This document shows, one piece after another, positions 1-7,730 of a DNA stretch of 64,000 nt. The position numbers and the translations under genes are program-made. The stretch is from contig NZ_RZMZ01000010.1 of assembly GCF_003992675.1 (NCBI RefSeq), positions 22,123-86,122 of the forward strand, given 5' to 3'. This stretch comes from Flagellimonas marinaquae. Its GTDB lineage: Bacteria > Bacteroidota > Bacteroidia > Flavobacteriales > Flavobacteriaceae. The notes below the pieces were generated by a model. That model was given only the letters and a program-made list of their open reading frames with translations. It was not told the origin of the DNA and searched no databases. Position 1 is the first letter of the stretch. Every line of letters starts with the position of its first letter.

Positions 1-395
1 TCATAATTACCCTCTGTCATTCCCAATCCTGATATAGCAAAAACATAAACTATGGTCGGGATTACTGCGATAACACACAAAAGAAAGGCGCCCCAAAATT
101 TCCCGAGCACCAGTTTCCAGATGGAGATGGGTTTGATCAATAACAATTCCAGCGTTCCCATTTTTCGTTCCTCCGAAAAACTTTTCATGGTGATGGCGGG
201 CACTAAGAAGATAAAGATCCAAGGAGCCAATAAAAAGAAGTTGCTCAAGTCGGCGAAGCCGTAACCAAAAATGTTGTATTCGCCCTTGAAGACCCAAAGA
301 AACAGTCCATTGAGCAACAAAAACGAACCCACGATCAAATAACCGATGGGCGATGTAAAAAAAGACCGTACCTCTCTCTTAAAAATTGCGAACAT
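1..395 (-). CDS. gldF: Gliding motility ABC transporter permease GldF (C-terminus outside window)
   Basis: Inner-membrane permease of the GldA-GldF-GldG ABC transporter linked to gliding in Flavobacteriia. The start ATG is at 395-393; 131 residues are visible before the window edge, so the gene is partial. The translation begins MFAIFKREVRSFFTSPIGYL and continues with alternating hydrophobic helices and the segment SFSEERKMGTLELLLIKPIS, which I recognise as GldF. It starts at the stop codon of the upstream ABM gene (TAATG, one shared base), so the two are probably co-transcribed. The rest of the gld operon should lie to the left. Confidence 0.9.
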   Translation of the reverse strand, partial: MFAIFKREVRSFFTSPIGYLIVGSFLLLNGLFLWVFKGEYNIFGYGFADLSNFFLLAPWIFIFLVPAITMKSFSEERKMGTLELLLIKPISIWKLVLGKFWGAFLLCVIAVIPTIVYVFAISGLGMTEGNY

Positions 396-697
396 TAAGA
401 TGGGTTTGTTGATTGAATTTTAGTTACGCTCCAAGCTTCGGGCTTATCGGCAAACAATTTTTTGGTGTTGCCCCAAACCCTTTTAAAGAAGTCTGATTTC
501 CTATAGTTGTTAAGATGTGATTCCGAATCCCAAAAACTATAGGTAAAAAATATGTTGGAATCTGCCATGTCCTGATACAATTCTACCATAGTACAGCCTT
601 CAAAAGCTAAAATGCCATTTTTTGATTCTTCAAAGATTCGCTCAAAACTAGCAATATTTTCGGGTTTAAAAGTCAGTTTAACGATGCGTATCAACAT
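395..697 (-). CDS. Antibiotic biosynthesis monooxygenase (ABM)-fold protein
   Basis: A 100-residue protein with the ferredoxin-like ABM pattern: N-terminal strand MLIRIVKLTFKPE, a helix with FERIFEESK, the strand CTMVELYQD, then IFFTYSFWDSESHLNNYRKS. Family members include small cofactor-free quinol monooxygenases and heme-degrading enzymes; the substrate here cannot be told. It lies between the SAM hydroxide adenosyltransferase (stop at 698, directly abutting) and gldF (one-base overlap), so it is the middle gene of a tight three-gene minus-strand operon. The full family length of about 100 aa is present. Confidence 0.75.
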   Translation of the reverse strand: MLIRIVKLTFKPENIASFERIFEESKNGILAFEGCTMVELYQDMADSNIFFTYSFWDSESHLNNYRKSDFFKRVWGNTKKLFADKPEAWSVTKIQSTNPS

Positions 698-1528
698 TTA
701 AAGGAAATTTATGGTTACGGTGTCCCTATAATTCAATCCCAAAAGCGAAGAGGCACCTCCAACCGAGTTTAGGTCACTTTTATAAATGGCAAGTTCTATA
801 TATCCTGCAGAATTGAACAGCGCTAGGGCATCTCCTGGACCTTTGCGCTGGTTTCGTTCCAGATTATAATTGATGATGCCGTTATAGCTTTGATGCACCT
901 GCCGTATTTTTGTGGTCCTCGCAACGATCTCAAAATCCCGTCCGCTTCTATACGCTTCAAACAGGCTTTTTTGGATATTGGTGACCACGTTTCCGTAGTT
1001 GTCAATATAAATTATGTTGCCCATAATGCTTTTTCCCTCGTTGGTGATCCGTGGTTCAAAATCACGTAGTTCCTTTAAATTTTGGAACGGTTTACCTATG
1101 ACTTCCAATTTACCCCCACGAGCAATATGGCAGGCCACTTGAACAAAAATGTTGAGCACCGGAAAAGCACCCGATGTGGAACTCGGCAGATTGATTTCCA
1201 CGACTTTTTCGGGTTGTACCTCGGAAGTTATCAAAGAAATGACACCGCTGTTGGCGCTCACAAAATAGTGCCCATCCACTTGCACTACAATATGCTCATT
1301 TTCAGGAGAAATCTCCGAATCAACCCCTACAATATGGACCGTTCCCTTTGGGAACGAATGGTAGGCGTTCCTTAGGATGTAGGCACATTCTTGGATATTA
1401 AACGGACTGATGGCATGCGAAATATCAACAACATTGATTTCGGGAAGATTGTTCAGTATGGCTCCTTTGACAGCACCCACATAGTGGTCCTTGTATCCAA
1501 AATCGGTAGTTAGGGTTATGATTGGCAT
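698..1528 (-). CDS. SAM hydroxide adenosyltransferase (DUF62 family)
   Basis: 276 aa. It hydrolyses S-adenosylmethionine to adenosine and methionine using water/hydroxide; relatives are the fluorinase and chlorinase. The family N-terminus is clear: ITLTTDFGYKDHYVGAVKGA, followed by VDISHAISPFNIQECAYILR and VHIVGVDSE. The C-terminal half contains GNIIYIDNYGNVVTNI, the usual start of the second domain. Nothing suggests a halogenase, but the halide-loop insertion cannot be assessed without an alignment. First gene of the minus-strand operon leading to gldF; it diverges from phoH across 120 bp. Confidence 0.85.
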   Translation of the reverse strand: MPIITLTTDFGYKDHYVGAVKGAILNNLPEINVVDISHAISPFNIQECAYILRNAYHSFPKGTVHIVGVDSEISPENEHIVVQVDGHYFVSANSGVISLITSEVQPEKVVEINLPSSTSGAFPVLNIFVQVACHIARGGKLEVIGKPFQNLKELRDFEPRITNEGKSIMGNIIYIDNYGNVVTNIQKSLFEAYRSGRDFEIVARTTKIRQVHQSYNGIINYNLERNQRKGPGDALALFNSAGYIELAIYKSDLNSVGGASSLLGLNYRDTVTINFL

Positions 1529-1573
1529 ACAATACTGTTGATATGTTTTTCCGCGTTCAAAGTGATTTTTAGT

Positions 1574-1581
1574 TAAGTTTG
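1574..1581 (+). promoter_or_regulatory. Candidate -7 box for phoH
   Basis: TAAGTTTG matches the Bacteroidota -7 consensus TAnnTTTG and lies in the divergent spacer, giving a leader of about 60 nt to the phoH start. No good TTG is seen at the expected -33 distance, so support is partial. Confidence 0.35.
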
Positions 1582-1648
1582 TTTGTAAAATTAGTCAAAA
1601 AAGAAAGAACGAGATTCTTCAAAAAACAACTGTAACACCTCACTATTT

Positions 1649-2608
1649 TTGAACGAACTAATAATAGAACTTACGGAAATCAGCCCACAGGAATTTTTTG
1701 GACAACAAAATTCCAATATCGAGTTGCTCAAAAAGTATTTTCCAAAATTAAAGATTGTAGCACGGGGCAACAAGATCAAAGTTTTTGGCGACGAAGCACT
1801 GCTTGAAGAATTCGATAAGCGTTTTGATGAGCTCACCAGCCAATTTGCCAAATACAACAAACTGGACGAAAATATGATCGAGCGCGTGCTTACCAGCACC
1901 AGCAAAGCGGATTACACCTCTTCCTCTAGCAGTGGCGATGTTTTGGTACATGGAGTAAGCGGCAGGTTGATCAAAGCGCAGACAGCCAACCAAAGACGCT
2001 TGGTAGATGCCTGTAAAAAGGACGATATGGTCTTTGCCATTGGTCCTGCAGGTACAGGAAAAACCTATACGGGGGTCGCTTTGGCCGTAAAGGCACTTAA
2101 GGAAAAGCAGGTGAGGCGTATTATCTTAACACGTCCAGCCGTGGAAGCAGGAGAAAATCTTGGTTTTTTACCCGGTGACCTCAAGGAAAAATTAGATCCT
2201 TACATGCAGCCCTTGTACGATGCGCTTAGGGATATGATTCCTTCGGAAAAACTGGAGAAATATATTGAGGATGGGACCATCCAGATTGCACCCATGGCCT
2301 TTATGCGAGGGCGCACCTTGGACAATGCGTTTGTGATTCTTGACGAGGCGCAGAACACCACCCATGCGCAAATGAAGATGTTCTTGACCCGTATGGGAAA
2401 AAACGCCAAATTCTTATTGACAGGTGACCCAGGACAGATTGATTTGCCGCGAAGGGTAATCTCTGGTCTTAAAGAGGCACTTCTTATTTTAAAAAACGTA
2501 GACGGAATCAGTATCATTTATTTGGATGATAAAGACGTGATTCGTCATAAATTGGTGAAAAAGGTGATTGATGCCTATAAGAACATAGAGCACCAAAATC
2601 AATTCTAG
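1649..2608 (+). CDS. PhoH family ATPase
   Basis: 319 aa, the usual PhoH-like length. An N-terminal KH-like region (about residues 1-110) precedes a P-loop ATPase with Walker A GPAGTGKT near residue 130 and Walker [10 protein letters not shown] near residue 225, plus the downstream [12 protein letters not shown] motif. PhoH proteins are RNA-associated ATPases often linked to ribosome or RNA metabolism. The start is TTG at 1649: the reading [18 protein letters not shown] fits the family N-terminus and no in-frame ATG lies nearby. purC follows after 8 bp, probably in the same transcript. Confidence 0.9.
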   Translation: MNELIIELTEISPQEFFGQQNSNIELLKKYFPKLKIVARGNKIKVFGDEALLEEFDKRFDELTSQFAKYNKLDENMIERVLTSTSKADYTSSSSSGDVLVHGVSGRLIKAQTANQRRLVDACKKDDMVFAIGPAGTGKTYTGVALAVKALKEKQVRRIILTRPAVEAGENLGFLPGDLKEKLDPYMQPLYDALRDMIPSEKLEKYIEDGTIQIAPMAFMRGRTLDNAFVILDEAQNTTHAQMKMFLTRMGKNAKFLLTGDPGQIDLPRRVISGLKEALLILKNVDGISIIYLDDKDVIRHKLVKKVIDAYKNIEHQNQF

Positions 2609-2616
2609 AAATCAGT

Positions 2617-3570
2617 ATGGGAATGAATACGCTAATGTCCACGGATTTTAAGTTTCCTGGGCAAAAATCTGTTTATAAAGGAAAAGTAAGAGAGGTCTAC
2701 ACCCTGGAAAACGATGTCTTGGTGATGGTAGCCACAGATCGTCTGTCCGCTTTTGATGTGGTAATGCCCAAGGGCATCCCCTACAAAGGACAGATTTTGA
2801 ACCAGATTGCGACCAAAATGATGAAGGATACCGAGGACATTGTTCCCAATTGGTTGATGGCCACGCCCGACCCCAATGTGGCCGTTGGCAAGGCTTGTGA
2901 ACCTTTTAAGGTAGAAATGGTCATCCGGGGCTATATGTCGGGTCATGCCGCCCGTGAGTACAAAGCTGGGAAAAGAATGCTGTGTGGTGTTCCCATGCCC
3001 GAAGGGATGCAAGAGAACGATAAGTTTCCAGAGCCCATGATCACTCCGGCCACCAAAGCCGAAAAGGGCGATCATGATGAGGATATTTCCAAGGAAGATA
3101 TTTTAAAGAGGGGGATTGTTTCCAAAGAAGATTATGAAATTCTGGAAAAATACACCCGCTCCCTGTTCCAAAGGGGAACCGAGATTGCGGCCCAAAGAGG
3201 TCTTATTTTGGTGGATACCAAATACGAATTCGGCAAAACCAAAGATGGGGAAATCGTTTTGATCGATGAAATCCATACCCCAGACTCATCCCGTTATTTT
3301 TATGCTGATGGCTACGAAGAACGTCAAGAAAAGGGCGAGTCCCAGAAGCAGCTTTCCAAGGAATTTGTAAGACAATGGTTGATTTCCAACGGATTTCAAG
3401 GACTGGAAGGGCAGTCCGTTCCCAAAATGTCGGATGACTATATTGAATCCGTTTCCAATAGATATATCGAACTGTACGAAAATATTACTGGCGAACCATT
3501 TGTAAAAAGTGATATCTCCAACCTTCAAGAGCGTATTTTATCCAACGTAATGGATTATTTGGGAAAATAG
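2617..3570 (+). CDS. purC: Phosphoribosylaminoimidazole-succinocarboxamide synthase
   Basis: 317 aa SAICAR synthetase. It joins CAIR and aspartate with ATP in de novo purine synthesis (cytosol). Diagnostic segments: YKGKVREVY near residue 20, [14 protein letters not shown], the [13 protein letters not shown] motif, and [10 protein letters not shown] with [13 protein letters not shown] in the ATP-grasp-like half. Several in-frame ATGs occur at the start (2617, 2623, 2635); the first is taken, and the true start may be a few codons later. It follows phoH by 8 bp. Confidence 0.93.
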   Translation: MGMNTLMSTDFKFPGQKSVYKGKVREVYTLENDVLVMVATDRLSAFDVVMPKGIPYKGQILNQIATKMMKDTEDIVPNWLMATPDPNVAVGKACEPFKVEMVIRGYMSGHAAREYKAGKRMLCGVPMPEGMQENDKFPEPMITPATKAEKGDHDEDISKEDILKRGIVSKEDYEILEKYTRSLFQRGTEIAAQRGLILVDTKYEFGKTKDGEIVLIDEIHTPDSSRYFYADGYEERQEKGESQKQLSKEFVRQWLISNGFQGLEGQSVPKMSDDYIESVSNRYIELYENITGEPFVKSDISNLQERILSNVMDYLGK

Positions 3571-3666
3571 CATCCCAAAATTAGGATTTACCCAATAAAA
3601 TCGCATACTTTTTAGGGATTACACGTCTTTTTGACAGCACTTTTGATATATATTTAAAGCTAAATT

Positions 3667-3693
3667 GATATATTTATGCTAAGTAAATATATC
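3667..3693 (+). promoter_or_regulatory. Perfect 10-bp inverted repeat upstream of the HTH regulator
   Basis: GATATATTTA (3667-3676) and TAAATATATC (3684-3693) are exact reverse complements separated by 7 bp. A related half-site, GATATATATTTA, lies at 3645-3656. The palindrome ends 4 bp before the regulator's ATG. The geometry suits binding by a dimer, most simply autoregulation. A further GATATAT occurs at 4132-4138 before the porin gene. Confidence 0.5.
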
Positions 3694-3697
3694 TACA

Positions 3698-4111
3698 ATG
3701 GAAAGTTGTCCCAATTGCTCTTCAACCGTATTTACCAAAGCAGGGGTCGTACAAGATAGGCAGCGTTATAAATGTAAATCCTGCAACTACTATTTTACAG
3801 TCCCAAAGTTGGGCAAACAAATTGATGATTATTTTGTAAATAAGGCGCTACAGCTGTATTTGGAGGGCTTGGCCTATCGGGAAATCGAGCGTATTCTCGG
3901 TGTTTCTCATGTGTCCGTTATGAACTGGGTCCGAAAGTACAATATCAAACGGCCATACAACTCCAAATATCATCCCACCTACAAAATTTTGAACCACACC
4001 GAGCTACAAAAATACTTTCAAAACCCTGAAAATCTCAAAGGTGCTGGCCAGTTGGTGACTGAGCTTGGAGATAAGTTTATGCTCATAAAATGGGACAGGT
4101 TCAGGGATTAA
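3698..4111 (+). CDS. Zinc-ribbon plus helix-turn-helix regulator, IS1 InsA-like
   Basis: 137 aa. The N-terminus is a four-cysteine zinc ribbon (CPNC near residue 4 and CKSC near residue 27). The middle is a helix-turn-helix, LYLEGLAYREIERILGVSHVSV, as in the InsA half of IS1-type transposases. No catalytic (DDE) partner, terminal inverted repeats or target duplication are visible, so it looks like a domesticated DNA-binding protein rather than an active element. It sits just upstream of the porin and symporter genes of the acetate island, with a perfect palindrome in its own promoter. I infer that it regulates the island. Confidence 0.65.
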   Translation: MESCPNCSSTVFTKAGVVQDRQRYKCKSCNYYFTVPKLGKQIDDYFVNKALQLYLEGLAYREIERILGVSHVSVMNWVRKYNIKRPYNSKYHPTYKILNHTELQKYFQNPENLKGAGQLVTELGDKFMLIKWDRFRD

Positions 4112-4207
4112 GTATAGCTATTTTACAAAAAGATATATTGGTTTTTATTTCGGCGTAATTTTTTTGGATGTTCGCAGGGCACATAACCCTCTAACAACCA
4201 AACTGAA

Positions 4208-5434
4208 ATGAAACAAATGCTTATCGGAATGACTTTATTCTTATTGGTCGTTCCTAAGTCTTTCTCACAAGGGAATACCGAGTACACCGGTGGTTACAAA
4301 GTGAGTTTTAATGAAGATGGTACCAAGTATCTCCGTATCATCGCATGGGGGCAATTCTGGGCCCAGTATTCCGACGACGTACCTGAAGATGCCAGTAATC
4401 TTAACCTGAGCGTACGACGCGCCAGGATTCTTACTTATACCCAATTGAACAAAAAGTTTTTGATTTTGACCCACTTTGGTCTCAATAGCTTAAACGGGTC
4501 CAATTTGAGTCCTACTGGCAAGGGAGAATCCGCTCAACTATTCTTCCATGATTTTTGGGGAGAATGGACTCTAAGCAAAAATGCAGCGATTGGGGCTGGA
4601 CTCCATTATTGGAATGGTATTTCTCGCTTGAACAATAGTAGCACCCTAAACTTTATGACATTGGACAACAATCGTCCGTCTTGGGCGGTATTGGGCCTAA
4701 GTGATCAGTTTGCCCGACATTTGGGTGTGTACGCTAAGGGTAAAGTTGGTCGCCTTCAGTATCGGGTATCCTACAACGAGGCTATTACCAATACCTTGGA
4801 TTCTGGAAATGACCCTACTCCCAATGGAAGAGCAGTATACCGGGGTCGTGAATTATTGGGAGCTGGGGAAGCTGGCAAAGTGGTTCAAGGTTATTTTGAT
4901 TACCATTTCCTCGACGAGGAATCCAACTTTCTGCCCTACAAAGTAGGTTCGTACCTCGGCACTAAAAGAATATTCAATCTAGGGGCAGGTTTTCTCAATC
5001 ACAGAAATGGGGTTGTAGTTATGGATGAGGTTGGCAATATGGAAGGGGAAGATGTAAACATTTTTGCGGTGGATGCCTTTTACGATGCACCACTTGGTGA
5101 GGATGGCTCAGCAATAACTGCCTATGCAGTGTATCAAAATAATGATTATGGTCGTAACTTTAACTTGGGTCCATATGGAACAGGTAACATGGTTTATGGC
5201 CATGTGGGCTATTTGGTTCCTGGGCCCAACACCAAATCACGCTTACAACCCTACTTGTCCTATCAAACCAGGACAATTGATGCCATTGATGATAATACCA
5301 CAAGATGGGGAGTTGGAGCCAACCTATATATGACGGGACATCACTCCAAACTGACCTTGGAGTATGCAAATTCCAAGGTAGGTAATGCCGATGGAATGGG
5401 AATGATTACGTTACAAGCACATATTTATTTATAA
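4208..5434 (+). CDS. Outer-membrane porin
   Basis: 408 aa with a signal peptide (MKQMLIGMTLFLLVVPKSFS, cut after about residue 21). The mature part alternates short aromatic-ended strands and turns (for example WGQFWAQYSDD, HFGLNSLNG, YKVGSYLGTKRIFNLGAGF) and ends LTLEYANSKVG...ITLQAHIYL, a typical barrel terminus. It resembles phosphate-selective-porin-like (OprO/P) proteins of Bacteroidota. Directly upstream of the DUF4212/SSS symporter pair (18 bp gap), it probably provides the outer-membrane route for the same small anion. Confidence 0.75.
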   Translation: MKQMLIGMTLFLLVVPKSFSQGNTEYTGGYKVSFNEDGTKYLRIIAWGQFWAQYSDDVPEDASNLNLSVRRARILTYTQLNKKFLILTHFGLNSLNGSNLSPTGKGESAQLFFHDFWGEWTLSKNAAIGAGLHYWNGISRLNNSSTLNFMTLDNNRPSWAVLGLSDQFARHLGVYAKGKVGRLQYRVSYNEAITNTLDSGNDPTPNGRAVYRGRELLGAGEAGKVVQGYFDYHFLDEESNFLPYKVGSYLGTKRIFNLGAGFLNHRNGVVVMDEVGNMEGEDVNIFAVDAFYDAPLGEDGSAITAYAVYQNNDYGRNFNLGPYGTGNMVYGHVGYLVPGPNTKSRLQPYLSYQTRTIDAIDDNTTRWGVGANLYMTGHHSKLTLEYANSKVGNADGMGMITLQAHIYL

Positions 5435-5452
5435 CAACTAAACCAACAAATT

Positions 5453-5716
5453 ATGTCAGAAAAACAGCAAAGGGCCAAGGCCTATTGGAAAGAAAACCTC
5501 AGATATTTATTGATACTACTGATTATCTGGTTCCTAGTCTCTTACGGAGCGGGAATCCTATTCAAAGATGCATTGAACACCATCCGATTGGGTGGATTTA
5601 AATTGGGGTTCTGGTTCGCCCAACAAGGATCAATCTATGTCTTTGTCATACTCATTTTTGTATACGTTCGCCTCATGAACAAATTGGACAAAAAATACGG
5701 ATACGACGAGAAGTAA
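5453..5716 (+). CDS. DUF4212 symporter small subunit
   Basis: 87 aa with two hydrophobic helices: YLLILLIIWFLVSYGAGILF and a second around SIYVFVILIFVYVRLM. The N-terminal AYWKENLRY and the C-terminal LDKKYGYDE are characteristic of DUF4212, the small partner of VC_2705-type sodium:solute symporters. It is immediately followed (22 bp) by that symporter gene, as in Proteobacteria. Confidence 0.9.
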   Translation: MSEKQQRAKAYWKENLRYLLILLIIWFLVSYGAGILFKDALNTIRLGGFKLGFWFAQQGSIYVFVILIFVYVRLMNKLDKKYGYDEK

Positions 5717-5738
5717 TTAACCAACAAAATTTACAATT

Positions 5739-7454
5739 ATGAGTGATGTACAAATTTGGACCTATGTCTTGGTAGCCTTGTCATTTGGTCTGTATATAGG
5801 AATTGCCATTTGGTCCCGGGCAGGATCTACCAAAGAATTTTACGTAGCAGGAGGAGGTGTGTCCCCTTTGGCAAACGGAATGGCCACAGCAGCGGATTGG
5901 ATGTCAGCGGCCTCATTTATTTCCATGGCAGGTATCATTTCCTTTGCGGGTTATGATGGTGCGGTGTATTTGATGGGATGGACCGGTGGATATGTGCTTT
6001 TGGCCCTGCTATTGGCCCCGTATCTGAGAAAGTTCGGAAAATTTACCGTACCCGATTTTATAGGGGAACGCTATTACTCCAAAACCGCTAGGATTGTAGC
6101 GGTAATCTGTGCTTTGATTGTATCCTTTACCTATGTGGCGGGACAAATGCGTGGAGTGGGGATTGTATTTTCCAGATACTTGGAGGTGGATATCACCACA
6201 GGGGTGGTGATTGGTATGGTAATCGTTTTGTTTTATGCCGTTTTAGGAGGTATGAAAGGAATCACCTATACCCAAGTGGCACAATATTGTGTGTTGATTT
6301 TCGCCTTTATGGTTCCTGCGATTTTTATTTCCATTCAGATGACTGGCAACCCTGTTCCGCAATTAGGATTTGGAGGCACCCTTGCCGACGGGTCAGGAAC
6401 CTATCTGTTGGATAAATTGGATGGTCTTTCCACCGAACTGGGGTTTGCAGAGTATACCGATGGCTCCAAAAGTGTGATTGATGTCTTCGCCATCACCCTT
6501 GCCCTCATGGTAGGAACGGCAGGTTTGCCTCACGTAATTGTTCGCTTTTTTACCGTTAAACGCGTGCGTGATGCGAGAAAATCAGCAGGATTGGCATTGT
6601 TGTTCATTGCCATTCTCTATACAACGGCCCCTGCAGTGGCCGTATTTGCCAGAACCAATCTAATTGAAACCGTTAGTGAAAAGCAGTACGCAAACATGCC
6701 CGAATGGTTCCATAGATGGGAAAAAACGGGGCTGATTGCGCATGAGGACAAGAACGGAGATGGAAAAATTCAATATGTAGCTGCACCAGAAGTCAATGAA
6801 TTAACAGTGGACAGAGATATTATGGTGCTTGCCAACCCTGAGATAGCCAATTTACCAGCATGGGTCATCGGTTTGATAGCCGCTGGTGGACTTGCCGCGG
6901 CACTATCAACAGCAGCTGGATTACTTTTGGTCATATCATCATCTGTTTCTCATGACTTGATTAAAAACGTATTGAAACCGGACCTTTCAGAAAAAGGTGA
7001 GCTGTGGGCAGCCAGACTTTCTGCAGCCGTTGCGGTGGTGATTGCTGGCTATTTCGGGATAAATCCGCCTGGTTTTGTGGCCGCCGTGGTCGCCCTCGCC
7101 TTCGGTCTCGCAGCTGCATCTTTCTTCCCAGCCATTATATTGGGTATTTTTTATAAGAAGATGAACAGCAAGGGAGCCATTTCCGGTATGATCGTAGGTC
7201 TATGTTTGATGCTCTTTTATATGCTCAAATTCAAGTTTGGAATTTTTGACGGCGGTAAGGAAGCTGTTGCCGGACTTCAGGATAGTTGGTGGTTTGGCAT
7301 ATCCCCTGAAGGCTTTGGAACCATTGCGATGATCGTGAACTTTATCGTTGCATTAGTGGTGAACCGGTTTACTCCAGAACCACCGGAAGAAGTACAGGAA
7401 ATTGTGGAGCGTATCCGTATACCAAGCGGTGCAGGAGAAGCGTCTTCACATTAA
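5739..7454 (+). CDS. Sodium:solute symporter, VC_2705/ActP-like
   Basis: 571 aa SSS-family transporter with about 13 hydrophobic helices. The N-terminus contains FYVAGGGVSPLANGMATAADWMSAASF, typical of acetate/monocarboxylate permeases of the ActP and VC_2705 type, followed by GYVLLALLLAPYLRKFGKFTVPDF. A hydrophilic insertion of about 60 residues near residues 310-365 contains DKNGDGKIQ, an EF-hand-like Ca-binding loop. Context (DUF4212 before it, sensor kinase and acs after it) points to acetate or a similar short-chain acid as substrate. A strong terminator hairpin follows the stop codon. Confidence 0.85.
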   Translation: MSDVQIWTYVLVALSFGLYIGIAIWSRAGSTKEFYVAGGGVSPLANGMATAADWMSAASFISMAGIISFAGYDGAVYLMGWTGGYVLLALLLAPYLRKFGKFTVPDFIGERYYSKTARIVAVICALIVSFTYVAGQMRGVGIVFSRYLEVDITTGVVIGMVIVLFYAVLGGMKGITYTQVAQYCVLIFAFMVPAIFISIQMTGNPVPQLGFGGTLADGSGTYLLDKLDGLSTELGFAEYTDGSKSVIDVFAITLALMVGTAGLPHVIVRFFTVKRVRDARKSAGLALLFIAILYTTAPAVAVFARTNLIETVSEKQYANMPEWFHRWEKTGLIAHEDKNGDGKIQYVAAPEVNELTVDRDIMVLANPEIANLPAWVIGLIAAGGLAAALSTAAGLLLVISSSVSHDLIKNVLKPDLSEKGELWAARLSAAVAVVIAGYFGINPPGFVAAVVALAFGLAAASFFPAIILGIFYKKMNSKGAISGMIVGLCLMLFYMLKFKFGIFDGGKEAVAGLQDSWWFGISPEGFGTIAMIVNFIVALVVNRFTPEPPEEVQEIVERIRIPSGAGEASSH

Positions 7455-7466
7455 TGAGTGGTTGCC

Positions 7467-7505
7467 AAAAACGGTGCGGTAACAATTTACCGTGCCGTTT
7501 TTGTA
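7467..7505 (+). terminator. Rho-independent terminator after the symporter
   Basis: A 16-bp stem (7467-7482 with 7487-7502, two G-U pairs, CAAT loop) ends in a T-run. It ends the porin-DUF4212-symporter transcript and argues against the longer GTG start at 7458 for the next small gene. Confidence 0.8.
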
Positions 7506-7535
7506 ATTTTCCATGGAGCCAAGCATAAGTTAAAA

Positions 7536-7730
7536 ATGAAAAAACGACATCAGCAGAAATTAATCCTCATTTCCATAGTACTTTTCTTCTTATGGAATGT
7601 ACCCTTCGTTACTTTATTCGATGGGGAGGGGCAGGTGTTCGGTTTTCCCATATTTTACATTTTCATTTTTTCGAGTTGGTTGATTGCCGTCGTTTTGATG
7701 TATATAATTTTAAAACGATTCTATGAGTAA
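7536..7730 (+). CDS. Small two-helix membrane protein
   Basis: 64 aa starting at ATG 7536 (MKKRHQQKLILISIVLFFLW). It has two hydrophobic helices around residues 9-25 and 38-58. An in-frame GTG at 7458 would add 26 residues, but that stretch is the terminator hairpin of the previous operon. It overlaps the start of the SSS-histidine kinase by 8 bp, so it is translationally coupled to it. Small proteins of this kind often precede CbrA/CrbS-like kinases; no specific function can be given. Confidence 0.7.
   Translation: MKKRHQQKLILISIVLFFLWNVPFVTLFDGEGQVFGFPIFYIFIFSSWLIAVVLMYIILKRFYE

Noticed and set aside
3698..4111. Insertion sequence (IS1-like)
   Set aside because: Only the zinc-ribbon/HTH half is present; no DDE catalytic frame, no terminal inverted repeats and no target duplication were seen.
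7458..7535. N-terminal extension of the small membrane protein from GTG 7458
   Set aside because: The stretch is a 16-bp terminator hairpin of the preceding operon; the ATG at 7536 gives a proper membrane protein.
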